From: JAFDVL01 sp963794955
Lineage (GTDB): Bacteria; Acidobacteriota; Blastocatellia; RBC074
Length of the DNA: 64,000 nt
Direction of reading: 5' to 3'
Assembly (NCBI GenBank): GCA_963794955.1
Contig: CAWCGF010000003.1
Coordinates: forward strand, 124,001 to 188,000
The notes below the pieces were generated by a model. That model was not told the DNA's origin. It worked only from the letters and a program-made list of their open reading frames with translations, and searched no databases. Made by a program: the position numbers and the translations under genes. Positions 45,368 to 54,850 of this stretch are shown here, one piece after another (within the stretch, counting starts at the first letter, position 1; every line of letters starts with the position of its first letter).

Positions 45368-46793
45368 CTAAGCGGAATATCCAGCTTTGCCGTCGAAGTT
45401 GTACAGGTTTTCGGTCTTGATGTAATCAAGCCCTGCGCCCGACACGCGATTCAACAGGCTGGCGATTTGTTCGTGCTTGACGTTGCCTTCGCCCGTGAAG
45501 CGGCAGCGCCAGTGATCGGAGCAGAACGTTTCCGGCGAGCCATCCGGCCAGACTTTCGTGCCGCGATTGTTCAGCGTAGCGAGCTTCAATCCTTCGCCGC
45601 TGAGCGCAGAAAGAATCGTGCTCAAATCGTTGGCGGAACCCGCTGTCCAATCCAGGTACACGTCCACACCGACCAGTTCTTTTTTCTCCGGCGTCGGCGT
45701 GCTGATTTGACCGAGCTTCGATAAATCCGCCGCTTTGTATTCTGCCGCTTTGAGCGTTCTCAGGCTTTTGACCGAGACGCGCAACAACGGCTTCAGCGAA
45801 TTCTTTGGTGCCGACTTTTTGTTTGCTCACGCCTTCGGTGTAAATGTCGTAGGTATGAATGCCGTCTTCGAGCGTCTTCATCCAGGCGTTGTGCGCAAGC
45901 GCGGCTACGTCGGGTTGTCCGATGTGAACAAGCATCAGGATTGCGCCGAGGAACAAGCCGGACGGGTTCGCCAAATTTTGCCCGGCACGCCGTGGAGCCG
46001 AGCCGTGAATGGCTTCAAACATCGCTACGTTTTCGCCGATGTTCGCGGAACCAGCGAGGCCAACCGAACCGGCGATTTGCGCGGCTACGTCAGAAAGTAT
46101 GTCGCCATACAGATTCGGCATTACGACAACATCAAACGCTTCGGGCGTGTCGGCGAGCTTGGCTGCGCCGATGTCTACGATCCAGTGATCGGCTTCGATG
46201 TCTGGATATTCGGGCGCGATTTCATCAAACACGCGATGGAATAGGCCGTCGGTCTGTTTCATGATGTTGTCTTTCATGAAGCAGGTGACTTTCTTGCGGT
46301 TGTAATTGCGCGCGTACTCAAACGCATAACGCACGATCTTTTCGGAACCGGGACGCGAAATCAGCTTCAGGCACGCTTCGACTTGTTGCGTTTGGCGATA
46401 CTCAATGCCCGCGTATGTGTCTTCTTCGTTTTCGCGGACGATGACAACATCCATGCCAGGATGTTTGGTATCAACGAAGGGATGATAGGCGACGCACGGG
46501 CGGATATTGGCGAATTGTCCGAACGTTTTGCGCACCGTTACGTTCAGTGATTTGTAGCCGCCACCTTGCGGAGTCGTGATCGGCGCTTTCAAAAACACTT
46601 TCGTGCGGCGCAGCGATTCGTACGCTTCCGGCGCAATGCCAGCGGTGTTGCCGGAAAGGTACACTTTCTCACCGATTTCAATGGTTTCAATGTCAATGCG
46701 CGCGCCTGCGGCCTGAATTATATGGAGCGTCGCCGCCATAATTTCCGGGCCGATGCCGTCGCCATGCGCTACGGTAATGGGTACGTTTGCCAT
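45368..46793 (-). CDS. icd: NAD(P)-dependent isocitrate dehydrogenase (Thermus/Rickettsia type), apparent frameshift
   Basis: Oxidises isocitrate to 2-oxoglutarate in the TCA cycle. The first frame (46793 down to about 45765) has the substrate loop YKSLNVTVRKTF, the metal/substrate segments VIVRENEEDTYAGIEYR and FMKDNIMKQTDG, MPNLYGDILSD and FEAIHGSAPRRAG. At about 45755-45765 the frame shifts by one base. The second frame then encodes RTLKAAEYKAADLSKL...YFNFDGKAGYSA-type sequence, the C-terminal extension of the long Thermus-type enzyme. Removing one base gives a 474-residue product, so an essential gene appears split by a single-base insertion; error or very recent mutation is more likely than true loss. 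No stop intervenes for another ~330 bp in the first frame. Confidence 0.85.
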
Positions 46794-47032
46794 AATGATT
46801 TTAGTAATCCCTTTCTCTCAAAAGTGAACAGTAAAGTGCAGTTGTTTGGAAATCCTGAAGGATTGCAAAGGCGAGATTTCACCACAAAGTCACGAATTGC
46901 ACAAATGATTGGGCGGCGGCAGCATCGCTGACGTTCTATCGCACAATCGGTAGCGCAGCATTTGTGAGATTTTTCGGGTTCGCCACCGCATATTTTACAG
47001 TATGCACAGCACCTATAAGGTGAGAGTCGTTA

Positions 47033-47041
47033 TGCTATAAT
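47033..47041 (+). promoter_or_regulatory. Extended -10 promoter, probable leaderless transcript
   Basis: TGCTATAAT (47033-47041) is an extended -10 box. Its centre is only about 14 bp from the ATG at 47053 and there is no Shine-Dalgarno, so transcription would start within a few bases of the start codon. No good -35 box is visible. Confidence 0.55.
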
Positions 47042-47052
47042 CCGCCGCCACT

Positions 47053-50000
47053 ATGGTTCGGATCTCTCCTTCGTCCCAGTTCTGCTTGCGGCAGAGCAAC
47101 TTGTTACTCATCCTCATTTGGCTGGCACTGCCTGTCTGGGCGCAGTCATATCATTTCGATCATTGGACAACCGACAATGGCTTACCACAAAACACCATCC
47201 GTAATATCGTACAAACACGCGATGGATATTTATGGATGACAACTTTTGATGGCTTAGTACGTTTTGACGGCGTCCGCTTTACGGTATTCGGTCATGACAA
47301 CACACCAGGTATCGTTAACAATCGCTTCTTTTTCATCCATGAAGGCTCCGACGGTACGATTTATGCGGGGTTCGAAATGAACGGAATAACGGTATATCGC
47401 AACGGGCGTTTCAAGTCCTACACGCCAGCGAATGGCTTTCCCGCCGGAGAGATTGGGGGGTTGTCAGAAGATGTCAATGGCGAAACACTTATCCGAGTCA
47501 ACCGTGATCTACGCAGTCATTTCTATTATCTACGCAACGATCAGTTTATTCCGGCTCCACCCGAATATCAGTTCAGCTCCGATAAAAAATTTGCTGGGTC
47601 CAAGGGGCGTTTTTGGGTAGCAGATCGCAACGGCATCATCTTACAAGAAGGCGGCAAAACGTCTCGATATCCACTTCGTTTTCAGGCCAAATCCATTGAT
47701 GCTGAGGTCAACTTATACGAAGACCGCGCGGGCGGTCTATGGATCGGCGATTTAGCTCAGCTTTATTATTTGCAGAATGGCCGTCTAACGCGTTACGGGG
47801 AAAAAGAGGGATTCCGCTCTAAGTTGTCAACCTCTGCTCACTCCCTGATCGCGACGGAGTCAATTCGTAATTTCTGTGAAGACGCCGAAGGAACTCTCTG
47901 GTTTATCTTAGGTTGGCACCGCCGAGAGGACAATCGGCTGGCTTACATGAAAGATGGTCGCGTGACAGTCTTCAGTCCAGAAGATGGCTTCCCCTTAACG
48001 GATATTGGAACAGTGGTCGCAGATCAGGAAGGTGCCGTCTGGGTTGGCACCTCCGTCGGGCTATTCAGAGTACGCAGGCAAATCATCACAGCGTATTCAA
48101 CCGAACAAGGGTTAGCGGGCAAAGAAACGTATCCGCTCTTGCAACGGCGGAATGGGGACATTTTGATCGGGACAATGCAAGGCCTCAGTCGCTTCCGTGA
48201 GGGCAAATTCAAAACCATCCTGCCTGCCCCTCTGCCCCAATGGAATATAGGGGCAGCGCAAGCGTTATGGGAAGATGCCAACGATAATATTTGGCTGGGT
48301 GTACTCGGCGGTTTGGTGCGCTTCGAAAATGGAAAAATCAAAGAACAGCTATTATCCGGGTTCAGTACCACTAACGCTATTGTCCCGGATCACACCGGGA
48401 ATCTTTGGGTCGGGGCGCAAAACGGTTTGTATCGTCTCGTCAATAATAAAATTGTCCAACATTACACAATCTCTGATGGGTTACCGAATGACGACATAAA
48501 AGTTATCCGTGAAACTCGCGATGGGACGCTTTGGATTGGCACCTATGGCGGATTGGCGCGGCTCAAAGATGGCGCCTTTACAAAGTGGGATATCGCTGAT
48601 GGTTTGCCGAGTGACCGTATTCGTGCCTTGTACGAAGACGCTGATGGAGTGCTTTGGATCGGCACCTATGATGGCGGATTAAGTCGCTTTCATAATGGCA
48701 AAATTTTTAACTACACAACAGAAACGGGATTATTCAACAATGGTGTCTTTGCCATCTTGGAAGACCTGCACGGCAATTTTTGGATCAGTTGCAATCGTGG
48801 CATTTATCGCGTCAATCGCCATGAATTAAATGAGGTTGCTGCCGGAAAAAGCGCGCGCGTCAACAGCATCACGTATGACAAATCGGATGGCATGCTGAAC
48901 GTAGAGTGTAACGGTGGACGCCAACCCTCTGCACTGATTGCTCGCGATGGAAAGTTTTGGTTCCCTACCCAAGATGGTGTAGTCGTGGTTGATCCATCAA
49001 CAATTCCTGCTAATTCACTGCCGCCTCCCATCCAAATCGAAGCGGTTTCGATTGATCGGACAGTTCTCGGCCTGGATGTCTTGCAAACCATTTTGCGTGA
49101 TCCTTCCGCCGCCATCACGATTCAGCCTGGCCAAACCACCCTTGACATCAGTTATACCGCACTGAGTCTAACCAAATCTGACCTTATTCGCTTTCGGTAC
49201 AAACTGGCAGGATTAAGTGACGAATGGGAAGATGCCGGATCACGGCGCGTAGCTTATTTCTCTTATTTGCCGCCAGGGGATTACACCTTTCACGTCATCG
49301 CCGCCAATGCGGATGGGGTTTGGAATGAAATTGGCAAAACGTTAAAAATAAAAGTTATCCCTCCCGTCTATCGTCGTTGGTGGTTTTTGGCGCTGACCGC
49401 TGGCACAATCCTGGGATTGTTTATCTGGGGTTACAAATATCGCATCAAACAATTAGAGCGTGAACGCGACCTACACCAGAGATATGCCCGACAACTTGTG
49501 GATGCTCACGAAGGTGAACGCAAACGCATCGCGGTTGAATTACACGACGGTCTAAGTCAAAGCCTGGTCATTATTCGTCAACGTGCGACGATTTGCTTAC
49601 AAGCAAAAGACGATCCGCTACGCCAACAAGAGCAACTGGAAGCCATTTCTGAGGCCGCCACTGCGGTCATTGATGAAGTGCGCGGAATCGTTTATGACCT
49701 TCGTCCGATACAGCTTGATTTGCTCGGCTTAACCAATTCACTGCACGAGTTACTTGATAAAATCAGTCGGACGCATCAGTTACCCATTGAGCGGGATTTG
49801 ACAGAACTCGCAGAGCAGCTATCCCCGGAAATCGAAAATAATTTATACCGCATCGTGCAGGAAGCACTGAACAATATCGTACGTCATGCACACGCCACTC
49901 GTGCGAGTATTGCCTTACATCGTAATGAAGATAAACTACTGTTGACTATCGCAGATAATGGCTGTGGCTTTACTCTTGATACTTCACGCGATTTAATACG

Positions 50001-50142
50001 CAGTACAGGATTAGGTTTGACCAGCATGCGTGACCGCGTCCGTGTCCTGAATGGTGATTTACAAATTGAATCAAGCCCAAACAATGGAACAACTATAACG
50101 ATACAAGTCCCGTTACTGAACCAACAGCCTCAAGCTATATGA
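47053..50142 (+). CDS. Reg_prop/Y_Y_Y sensor histidine kinase (HisKA_3)
   Basis: A 1029-residue membrane sensor. After a signal peptide (LLLILIWLALPVWAQ) the periplasmic part has about 12 Reg_prop blades (DGYLWMTTFDGLVRFDG, DGTLWIGTYGGLARLKDG, DGVLWIGTYDGGLSRFHNG), forming twin propellers. A Y_Y_Y domain follows (FRYKLAGLSDEWEDAGSRR) and one membrane helix (WWFLALTAGTILGLFIWG, about 776-793). The cytoplasmic part has a HisKA_3 dimerisation helix with His831 in VELHDGLSQS, then the HATPase domain (NNIVRHAHATRA, DNGCGF, GLGLTSMRDRV). Such kinases often sense polysaccharide breakdown products, but the ligand here is unknown. It overlaps the response regulator by 4 bp. Confidence 0.93.
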   Translation: MVRISPSSQFCLRQSNLLLILIWLALPVWAQSYHFDHWTTDNGLPQNTIRNIVQTRDGYLWMTTFDGLVRFDGVRFTVFGHDNTPGIVNNRFFFIHEGSDGTIYAGFEMNGITVYRNGRFKSYTPANGFPAGEIGGLSEDVNGETLIRVNRDLRSHFYYLRNDQFIPAPPEYQFSSDKKFAGSKGRFWVADRNGIILQEGGKTSRYPLRFQAKSIDAEVNLYEDRAGGLWIGDLAQLYYLQNGRLTRYGEKEGFRSKLSTSAHSLIATESIRNFCEDAEGTLWFILGWHRREDNRLAYMKDGRVTVFSPEDGFPLTDIGTVVADQEGAVWVGTSVGLFRVRRQIITAYSTEQGLAGKETYPLLQRRNGDILIGTMQGLSRFREGKFKTILPAPLPQWNIGAAQALWEDANDNIWLGVLGGLVRFENGKIKEQLLSGFSTTNAIVPDHTGNLWVGAQNGLYRLVNNKIVQHYTISDGLPNDDIKVIRETRDGTLWIGTYGGLARLKDGAFTKWDIADGLPSDRIRALYEDADGVLWIGTYDGGLSRFHNGKIFNYTTETGLFNNGVFAILEDLHGNFWISCNRGIYRVNRHELNEVAAGKSARVNSITYDKSDGMLNVECNGGRQPSALIARDGKFWFPTQDGVVVVDPSTIPANSLPPPIQIEAVSIDRTVLGLDVLQTILRDPSAAITIQPGQTTLDISYTALSLTKSDLIRFRYKLAGLSDEWEDAGSRRVAYFSYLPPGDYTFHVIAANADGVWNEIGKTLKIKVIPPVYRRWWFLALTAGTILGLFIWGYKYRIKQLERERDLHQRYARQLVDAHEGERKRIAVELHDGLSQSLVIIRQRATICLQAKDDPLRQQEQLEAISEAATAVIDEVRGIVYDLRPIQLDLLGLTNSLHELLDKISRTHQLPIERDLTELAEQLSPEIENNLYRIVQEALNNIVRHAHATRASIALHRNEDKLLLTIADNGCGFTLDTSRDLIRSTGLGLTSMRDRVRVLNGDLQIESSPNNGTTITIQVPLLNQQPQAI

Positions 50143-50777
50143 TAGAAGTACTGATTGCTGACGATCACCCGCTCTTGCGACAAGGATTACGTCAAACCCT
50201 CGAAGCCGATGACTTTCGCGTTATTGCTGAAGCCAGCGACGGACAAGAGGCGCTTGACTGGCTGGAGCAAAGACAACTATCCATCGCAATACTTGATGTA
50301 GACATGCCGAAGTTGAATGGGTTCGCCGTTGCACGCGCCATCCGCGAGCGCCAATGGGAGATGAAAATAGTTTTCCTCACGGTGCATCGTGAAAAGGCAT
50401 ATGTACAACAAGCACTCAAATTAGGGGCGAGCGGGTACGTGCTGAAAGACAGTGCGATCACCGATATTGCAACTTGCCTGCACACGATATTAGCAGGCGG
50501 AACATTTTTCAGCCCACTGCTAACCAAATACCTGAATGATGATTTCGCAGGGAGCGCACCAGTCGCACAACAAGATCTGTCACAGTTGACCGTCAGTGAG
50601 TTGCAAGTGCTGAGGTTGATCGCTGATTACAAGTCCACGCGGGAAGTTGCGGAAGTGCTATTTATCAGCCCCTCCACGGTTGAAACCCATCGCAAGAATA
50701 TCTGCCGCAAACTCGGATTACGAGGCAGCCATGCCCTGATTAAGTTTGCGCTGACTCACCTTGACAAGCTGTCCTGA
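50139..50777 (+). CDS. NarL/FixJ-type response regulator
   Basis: A 212-residue DNA-binding regulator. The receiver domain has Asp8/Asp9 (LIADDH), phospho-acceptor Asp53 (ILDVDMP) and Lys103 (YVLKDS). The LuxR-type HTH is at the C-terminus (LTVSELQVLRLIADYKSTREVAEVLFISPSTVETHRKNI, about 148-185). The ATGA overlap with the kinase gene makes the pair co-translated. A 22-bp palindrome lies 20 bp after its stop and the secreted-protein cluster starts 390 bp later, so this cluster is a plausible target. Confidence 0.95.
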   Translation: MIEVLIADDHPLLRQGLRQTLEADDFRVIAEASDGQEALDWLEQRQLSIAILDVDMPKLNGFAVARAIRERQWEMKIVFLTVHREKAYVQQALKLGASGYVLKDSAITDIATCLHTILAGGTFFSPLLTKYLNDDFAGSAPVAQQDLSQLTVSELQVLRLIADYKSTREVAEVLFISPSTVETHRKNICRKLGLRGSHALIKFALTHLDKLS

Positions 50778-50796
50778 TTCTCACTATAAAATTCTA

Positions 50797-50818
50797 AAAT
50801 ACCCAGTACTGGGTATTT
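50797..50818. promoter_or_regulatory. Perfect 22-bp palindrome, core TACCCAGTACTGGGTA
   Basis: A flawless 22-bp dyad lies 20 bp after the response-regulator stop codon. The half-sites abut without a spacer, which suits a dimeric DNA-binding protein better than an RNA hairpin. It could be the operator of the adjacent LuxR-type regulator, or part of a terminator. I found no second copy in the window. Confidence 0.5.
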
Positions 50819-50864
50819 ACCCCAAAAAGCGTTTTCGATAGAGTGTCGTTGTCTTTTGATGTTC

Positions 50865-50906
50865 GTGAATCAGTAACAGCTTGCATTTTTTCTGTTACCG
50901 ATTCAC
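50865..50906. terminator. 15-bp stem hairpin after the response-regulator gene
   Basis: GTGAATCAGTAACAG (50865-50879) pairs with CTGTTACCGATTCAC (50892-50906) with one mismatch and a 12-nt loop. It may terminate the two-component operon. Confidence 0.55.
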
Positions 50907-51167
50907 CTGGAAGATAAGTATGCTTTGGCACTGCCTCTTTTGCCAGGCGATCACTCGGATGGGCTTCACCACTACTACCCCATTCTTGAGTAACATCCAA
51001 ATTAATACGTAAGAGCCTTTATGGTTTGCGTAAGGGACGCACCACCAAAAGCGCTCAGCACGACGACAGAGGTACTCGTCTGTCTGAGCATTTGTGACTA
51101 AGGTTCCTAAAACTTTAAGAGCGTAGATAACGGCTTCCATGGTCGTTATCACAAGGAAAATTTCGGC

Positions 51168-51896
51168 ATGCAGTTCGTTCCGAATAAGCTGATTGTAGGT
51201 CAGACCTGGACGCTAGTTATAAGCGGACTGATTAGCCTGTTTTTCATCCCCGTCACGCAGGCTGGCAATAAACAGAGCAATGGATTGATAAAATTTGATT
51301 ATGCAATAACAGAGGATGCCGACAGCTTATATCTTTCCGCTACGATTCATTCGGCGAATGCCAAGGCCTTTGCCACATCGGCGATGATTGAAATTCTCGT
51401 CCCCAACGGAACAGGCATTAAGGTGGCTGATGCGGCTCCTATTAATATTAATCCAAATGATGCGACAAGTAGCAAACTTGTCTGGAGCAGCAAGTTGCCA
51501 AAGGACACAAAGATTCCTGCCAATTCATTGGTGAAAATTACAACCAATGTGGCCACAGTTGCGACCATCGCGCTGAAATACCAAGCCGCCTGCCGCTGGA
51601 GCGAAATGGAAGCAGGGTGGAAGGGGGAATGGCGGCGGCGGTTTCAAGACCCCGATACTTTTGATGCGATTTGGACCACCGCAGGTCAAAAACCGATTAC
51701 TGCTGAACTAATCATTACGCGTAATGGCAATCAAATCAGCGTCAGTAAAAAAGAAGCTTCAGACGGATCTAACTGTGAATACAGCGGTGTTATACGCAAC
51801 GGTGGCAGGACCGTAAAAGGAACCTACACCTGCAAACAAGGGAATCTTGGGCGGGAAACTGAATGGACGGCAACGATTGGTGTTCACTGCCAATAA
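51168..51896 (+). CDS. Secreted protein with C-terminal domain A
   Basis: A 242-residue exported protein starting at ATG 51168 with AAGGAAA upstream; the signal region is TWTLVISGLISLFFIPVTQA. Residues about 35-135 look like a cohesin- or CARDB-like beta-sandwich (YAITEDADSLYLSATIHSA ... SLVKITTNVATVATIAL). From residue 142 on it is domain A: it begins CRWSEMEAGWKGEWRRR, passes ITAELIITRNGNQISV and CEYSGVI, and ends ATIGVHCQ. Closely related copies occur at 52450-52760 and 56129-56425. No known family recognised. It is the first gene of the secreted cluster. Confidence 0.7.
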   Translation: MQFVPNKLIVGQTWTLVISGLISLFFIPVTQAGNKQSNGLIKFDYAITEDADSLYLSATIHSANAKAFATSAMIEILVPNGTGIKVADAAPININPNDATSSKLVWSSKLPKDTKIPANSLVKITTNVATVATIALKYQAACRWSEMEAGWKGEWRRRFQDPDTFDAIWTTAGQKPITAELIITRNGNQISVSKKEASDGSNCEYSGVIRNGGRTVKGTYTCKQGNLGRETEWTATIGVHCQ

Positions 51897-51912
51897 GAGC
51901 CAGGAGACATTT

Positions 51913-52134
51913 ATGATTAAAAATATGATGGTTAGGATTTTCGCCGGATTAGTGGCGGTTTCATTATTAGGCGTTGTTTCGTTTGCCCAGACTCAGCATA
52001 TTTTCTATCGCGGAACCGACGGCAACATTAACCACATTTGGTATGACGGCACTATCCATCGTGACCAATGGACAGTAGCCGCCAAAGCGCCCCTTACCGC
52101 AGGTGATCCGGCAACGAAGGCGATGGGACATTAA
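51913..52134 (+). CDS. Small secreted single-repeat lectin-like peptide, copy 1
   Basis: A 73-residue exported peptide (MIKNMMVRIFAGLVAVSLLGVVSFAQ signal). The mature part, QHIFYRGTDGNINHIWYDG...DQWT..A.AP, resembles one blade of a PLL/fucose-lectin-like propeller, where such blades normally occur five to seven times in tandem. Here the frame stops exactly where a second blade would begin. A paralogue is at 56522-56731, and the DNA just downstream of both copies is also similar, so they arose by segment duplication. It may assemble as an oligomer or be a remnant. Confidence 0.65.
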   Translation: MIKNMMVRIFAGLVAVSLLGVVSFAQTQHIFYRGTDGNINHIWYDGTIHRDQWTVAAKAPLTAGDPATKAMGH

Positions 52135-52284
52135 CAGCAAAAATTCCGTAGCACCGAAAGAAGAAATCGTAAGGCCATTAGAGTAATTATTAGCTTGGCA
52201 GTTGCAATTACTGCTCACAACTTAACCTCACGGGTGCAGGCCGATCCCTACGATCTGCTCCGTTATACCAAAGGAAACCTCACA

Positions 52285-52800
52285 ATGCTTACAGTATCAA
52301 AACCATTTATTACACGTGTGCTGGACCTCTTACTGCTGGCAGGGATCGTATCCGCAAGTTTCATCAGCAGTGACGCACGAGTCCGTCCCGCTTCATTGAT
52401 AGCCAAATCTCCTCTGAGTCTCACCACAGCTCTTCCTTTAGAGGGTGATTGTGAGTGGAAAGAATCCGAACTGGGATGGACGGGGCAATGGGTTCGCTAT
52501 GACTCAGACTGGAAGCAGGGGGTACACTTATATACTGCTAGTTGGACGAAAGATGGTCAGCAAGATGTTTATGCTGTCCTTACCATTACCATCACCGGGA
52601 GTTCAGTCAAAATCCATAGAGAAAATAAAGACCTTACCACCTGTGCTTATACCGGTACGTTAAGTGCTGACCGTAAGTCCGTCTCTGGCAACTATTCTTG
52701 TAGTAATAATGCAGGTCAGTCCTACAGTTGGTCTGCGACCATCAAGGGTGGCTGCTTTGAACTACCTCAAAAGCCAAAAAGACAACCAAAAAGTGAATGA
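52285..52800 (+). CDS. Secreted single-domain-A protein
   Basis: A 171-residue exported protein starting at ATG 52285 (AAGGA about 10 bp upstream) with signal MLTVSKPFITRVLDLLLLAGIVSASF. The mature part is essentially one domain A: CEWKESELGWTGQWVRY, then VYAVLTITITGSSVKI, CAYTGTL and YSWSATIKGGC. The longer frame from 52195 has no signal sequence and is rejected. Function unknown. The final codons overlap an alternative upstream start of the next gene. Confidence 0.68.
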   Translation: MLTVSKPFITRVLDLLLLAGIVSASFISSDARVRPASLIAKSPLSLTTALPLEGDCEWKESELGWTGQWVRYDSDWKQGVHLYTASWTKDGQQDVYAVLTITITGSSVKIHRENKDLTTCAYTGTLSADRKSVSGNYSCSNNAGQSYSWSATIKGGCFELPQKPKRQPKSE

Positions 52801-52892
52801 CAGTGATCCTGCCAGGATTACCTCCGATTTACTCTGAAAATAATAATTTCGCCCATAACCTGCATCACATTAGTGCAGAAATAGATAATAGG

Positions 52893-53810
52893 ATGTTTAG
52901 AAATATGTGGAGACTCCAAGTTGTTCTCGTTGTCGCGCTGTTCATTCCATTGTTAGTACAGGCACAAACTCTTACGAATTTTCCTTCCGAATTTCGACAG
53001 ATGTGCTTTACAAAAGATGACAATATTTACCTACAGGACTTGAAGGCGGGAACCACAAAGTTGATTCGCAAAGGCTCCGATCCGCATCTTTCTCCTTCGG
53101 GGAAATTCATTGCCTATACCGTTTATGCCAAGGGAAAGAATCCAAACGATCCTGACAGAACTATTCAGGTACTTAACCTGGAAACTAATCAGACACAAGG
53201 GTTCAAATCTCTCAATAAAGTTATTAGTTACGGGGCTGTTTGGTCGCCTAATGAAACACATCTGGCACTCAACATTTTTACCAATAATGCCTGGCAGGTC
53301 GGAATTTTAAATCCTGTGAGCGGCGAATTGCGAATTCTTACTCAGGGATTGCCGGGGATAAACGATGCGTTTCTGAGTTCGTGGTTGCCGGATAGCAAAT
53401 CAATCGTGTGCGCTGACCTCTCTAATGTTTACGAAATTGATTTAGCCGGAAAGATACTACAAAAAATATCTTTAGATAAGCTGCCAAATAATATTGGCGG
53501 TATCTCAAGTGCTACCAAGTATTCACTCTCCAATAATAAAAGGTATCTGTTGTTTGATGTTGAAGACCCGGATATTCCTAGTTCTATTCACATTTACGAC
53601 TTAGCTCAGAAAACATTTTCGCGTATCACCCCTCGAAAAGTAGTTGGTGGCGAACCGCAATGGCTACCAGGAGAAAAAGAAATTGTATTTACCAGCTTTA
53701 GGCAGGTAAACAAGCGTAAGGCTACTTTTGATGTTTACAAAATAATGATAGGTGCAACTGTACCTACCCTTCTCGCGCGGGATGCTTCTAGTATTTCATT
53801 TTCGCGGTAA
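52893..53810 (+). CDS. Secreted TolB/PD40-like beta-propeller, copy 1
   Basis: A 305-residue exported protein. The start at 52893 (MFRNMWRLQVVLVVALFIPLLVQAQ) gives a good signal peptide; a frame open to 52797 would add 32 residues. It contains WD40/PD40-type blades (DDNIYLQDLKAGTTKLIRKGSDPHLSPSGKFI, YGAVWSPNETHLAL, WLPDSKSIVCADL, PQWLPGEKEIVFTS). There is no membrane anchor or TolB N-terminal domain. A close paralogue is at 56832-57749. Confidence 0.75.
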   Translation: MFRNMWRLQVVLVVALFIPLLVQAQTLTNFPSEFRQMCFTKDDNIYLQDLKAGTTKLIRKGSDPHLSPSGKFIAYTVYAKGKNPNDPDRTIQVLNLETNQTQGFKSLNKVISYGAVWSPNETHLALNIFTNNAWQVGILNPVSGELRILTQGLPGINDAFLSSWLPDSKSIVCADLSNVYEIDLAGKILQKISLDKLPNNIGGISSATKYSLSNNKRYLLFDVEDPDIPSSIHIYDLAQKTFSRITPRKVVGGEPQWLPGEKEIVFTSFRQVNKRKATFDVYKIMIGATVPTLLARDASSISFSR

Positions 53811-53961
53811 TGAACATTATCGCGGACTTGGTGAAGAGCAGAAACGGTTTTATCGTTTCTATTAAACTCTATCTTAACCTGTTTACTTCGTCAAGATAAC
53901 TAGGTAATAAGCATACTTAGTTAGAAAACCATACTCCTGACAACTTATCACAAGAGGAACT

Positions 53962-54708
53962 ATGAAAAAACTTATTTCACTTACTATTAGTTTGGCTGCT
54001 ATCAGTTTACTTATCTATGCGCAATCTAGTTTTTGGCTGAAAATGCCAGGCAAAGCTACTGACATCAGCGTTGGAGCGAATGGCTCTGTCTGGGTTATTG
54101 GAGACGACACTCAGGCGGGAGGTTCCAGCATCTACCGCTGGGATAGTGTCAGTAACAAGTGGATTAAAATTGCCGGTAGCGCCCTTAGGCTTTCCGTTGA
54201 TAGTGATGGTAATCCCTGGGTCGTCAATATGAATGGGAACATTTATCGCCTTAATAGCGGCAAGTGGGACAAACTTCCAGGTCTGGCCATGGATATTGGA
54301 GTCGGCGCGGACGACTCAATCTGGGTTATTGGCAAGGCGGCTCCTGCCTCAAATGGACAGGTATTTCGGTGGAACGGTGCGACCTGGGAGAAGACGGACG
54401 GACAAGGGACAGAAATAGCTGTGGCGAAAGATGGGACGCCGTGGGTCATCAATATGAATAGCGACATCTTCAAACGAGTAAACAATAAATGGGTTAAGGT
54501 TGGCAGTAATATGGTTGATGTCGGAACCGGCGCTGATGGTTCTGTTTTGGCCATTACTCAGGCTGAAGAAATCGTCAGGTGGAATGGGAACGGTTGGGAT
54601 AAATTGCCGGGTAAGGCAATGAGAGTTGCGGCTGATCCTCGTGGCAACGCGTGGGTGACAACCACCAACTACGATATTTATTCCACACATCCAAAACACC
54701 AAAATTAG
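53962..54708 (+). CDS. Secreted tectonin-type beta-propeller, copy 1
   Basis: A 248-residue exported protein (signal MKKLISLTISLAAISLLIYAQ). Six blades of ~37 residues repeat the tectonin pattern W.K(M/L)PGKA.DI.VGA(N/D).S.WVI..........(Y/F)RW(D/N).....W.K. Tectonin propellers in other organisms bind lipopolysaccharide or methylated glycans, and a recognition role outside the cell is the natural inference. A close paralogue is at 59865-60611. Confidence 0.8.
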   Translation: MKKLISLTISLAAISLLIYAQSSFWLKMPGKATDISVGANGSVWVIGDDTQAGGSSIYRWDSVSNKWIKIAGSALRLSVDSDGNPWVVNMNGNIYRLNSGKWDKLPGLAMDIGVGADDSIWVIGKAAPASNGQVFRWNGATWEKTDGQGTEIAVAKDGTPWVINMNSDIFKRVNNKWVKVGSNMVDVGTGADGSVLAITQAEEIVRWNGNGWDKLPGKAMRVAADPRGNAWVTTTNYDIYSTHPKHQN

Positions 54709-54725
54709 ATAAAGGCGTTGATTAA

Positions 54726-54813
54726 GGCCTGATGTCAGGCCACTTTCTGTAAACAAAAAGTAAATAAATGATTTGGTTGCAATACCTTCATTATTTTGCA
54801 AATGTGGCCTGAC
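54726..54813. repeat. Nested inverted repeat after tectonin copy 1
   Basis: GGCCTGA (54726-54732) pairs with TCAGGCC (54735-54741), and GTCAGGCCAC (54734-54743) also pairs with GTGGCCTGAC (54804-54813). The two pairings are mutually exclusive, so the RNA could switch structures. It may terminate the upstream transcript. Confidence 0.5.
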
Positions 54814-54850
54814 ATTATGTTACACCCCTTAGCTTATCAATAGGAGAAAC

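Larger units (their letters stand above)
50778..51167. other. Regulatory-looking gap before the secreted-protein cluster
   Basis: The 390-bp gap contains the palindrome at 50797-50818 and the hairpin at 50865-50906. Minus-strand open frames exist here but lack any recognisable protein character. The promoter of the downstream cluster should lie in this region. Confidence 0.4.

Noticed and set aside
50794..51152. Short minus-strand open frames between the response regulator and the secreted cluster
   Set aside because: No signal, motif or convincing ribosome binding site; the region is better read as regulatory DNA with a palindrome and a hairpin.
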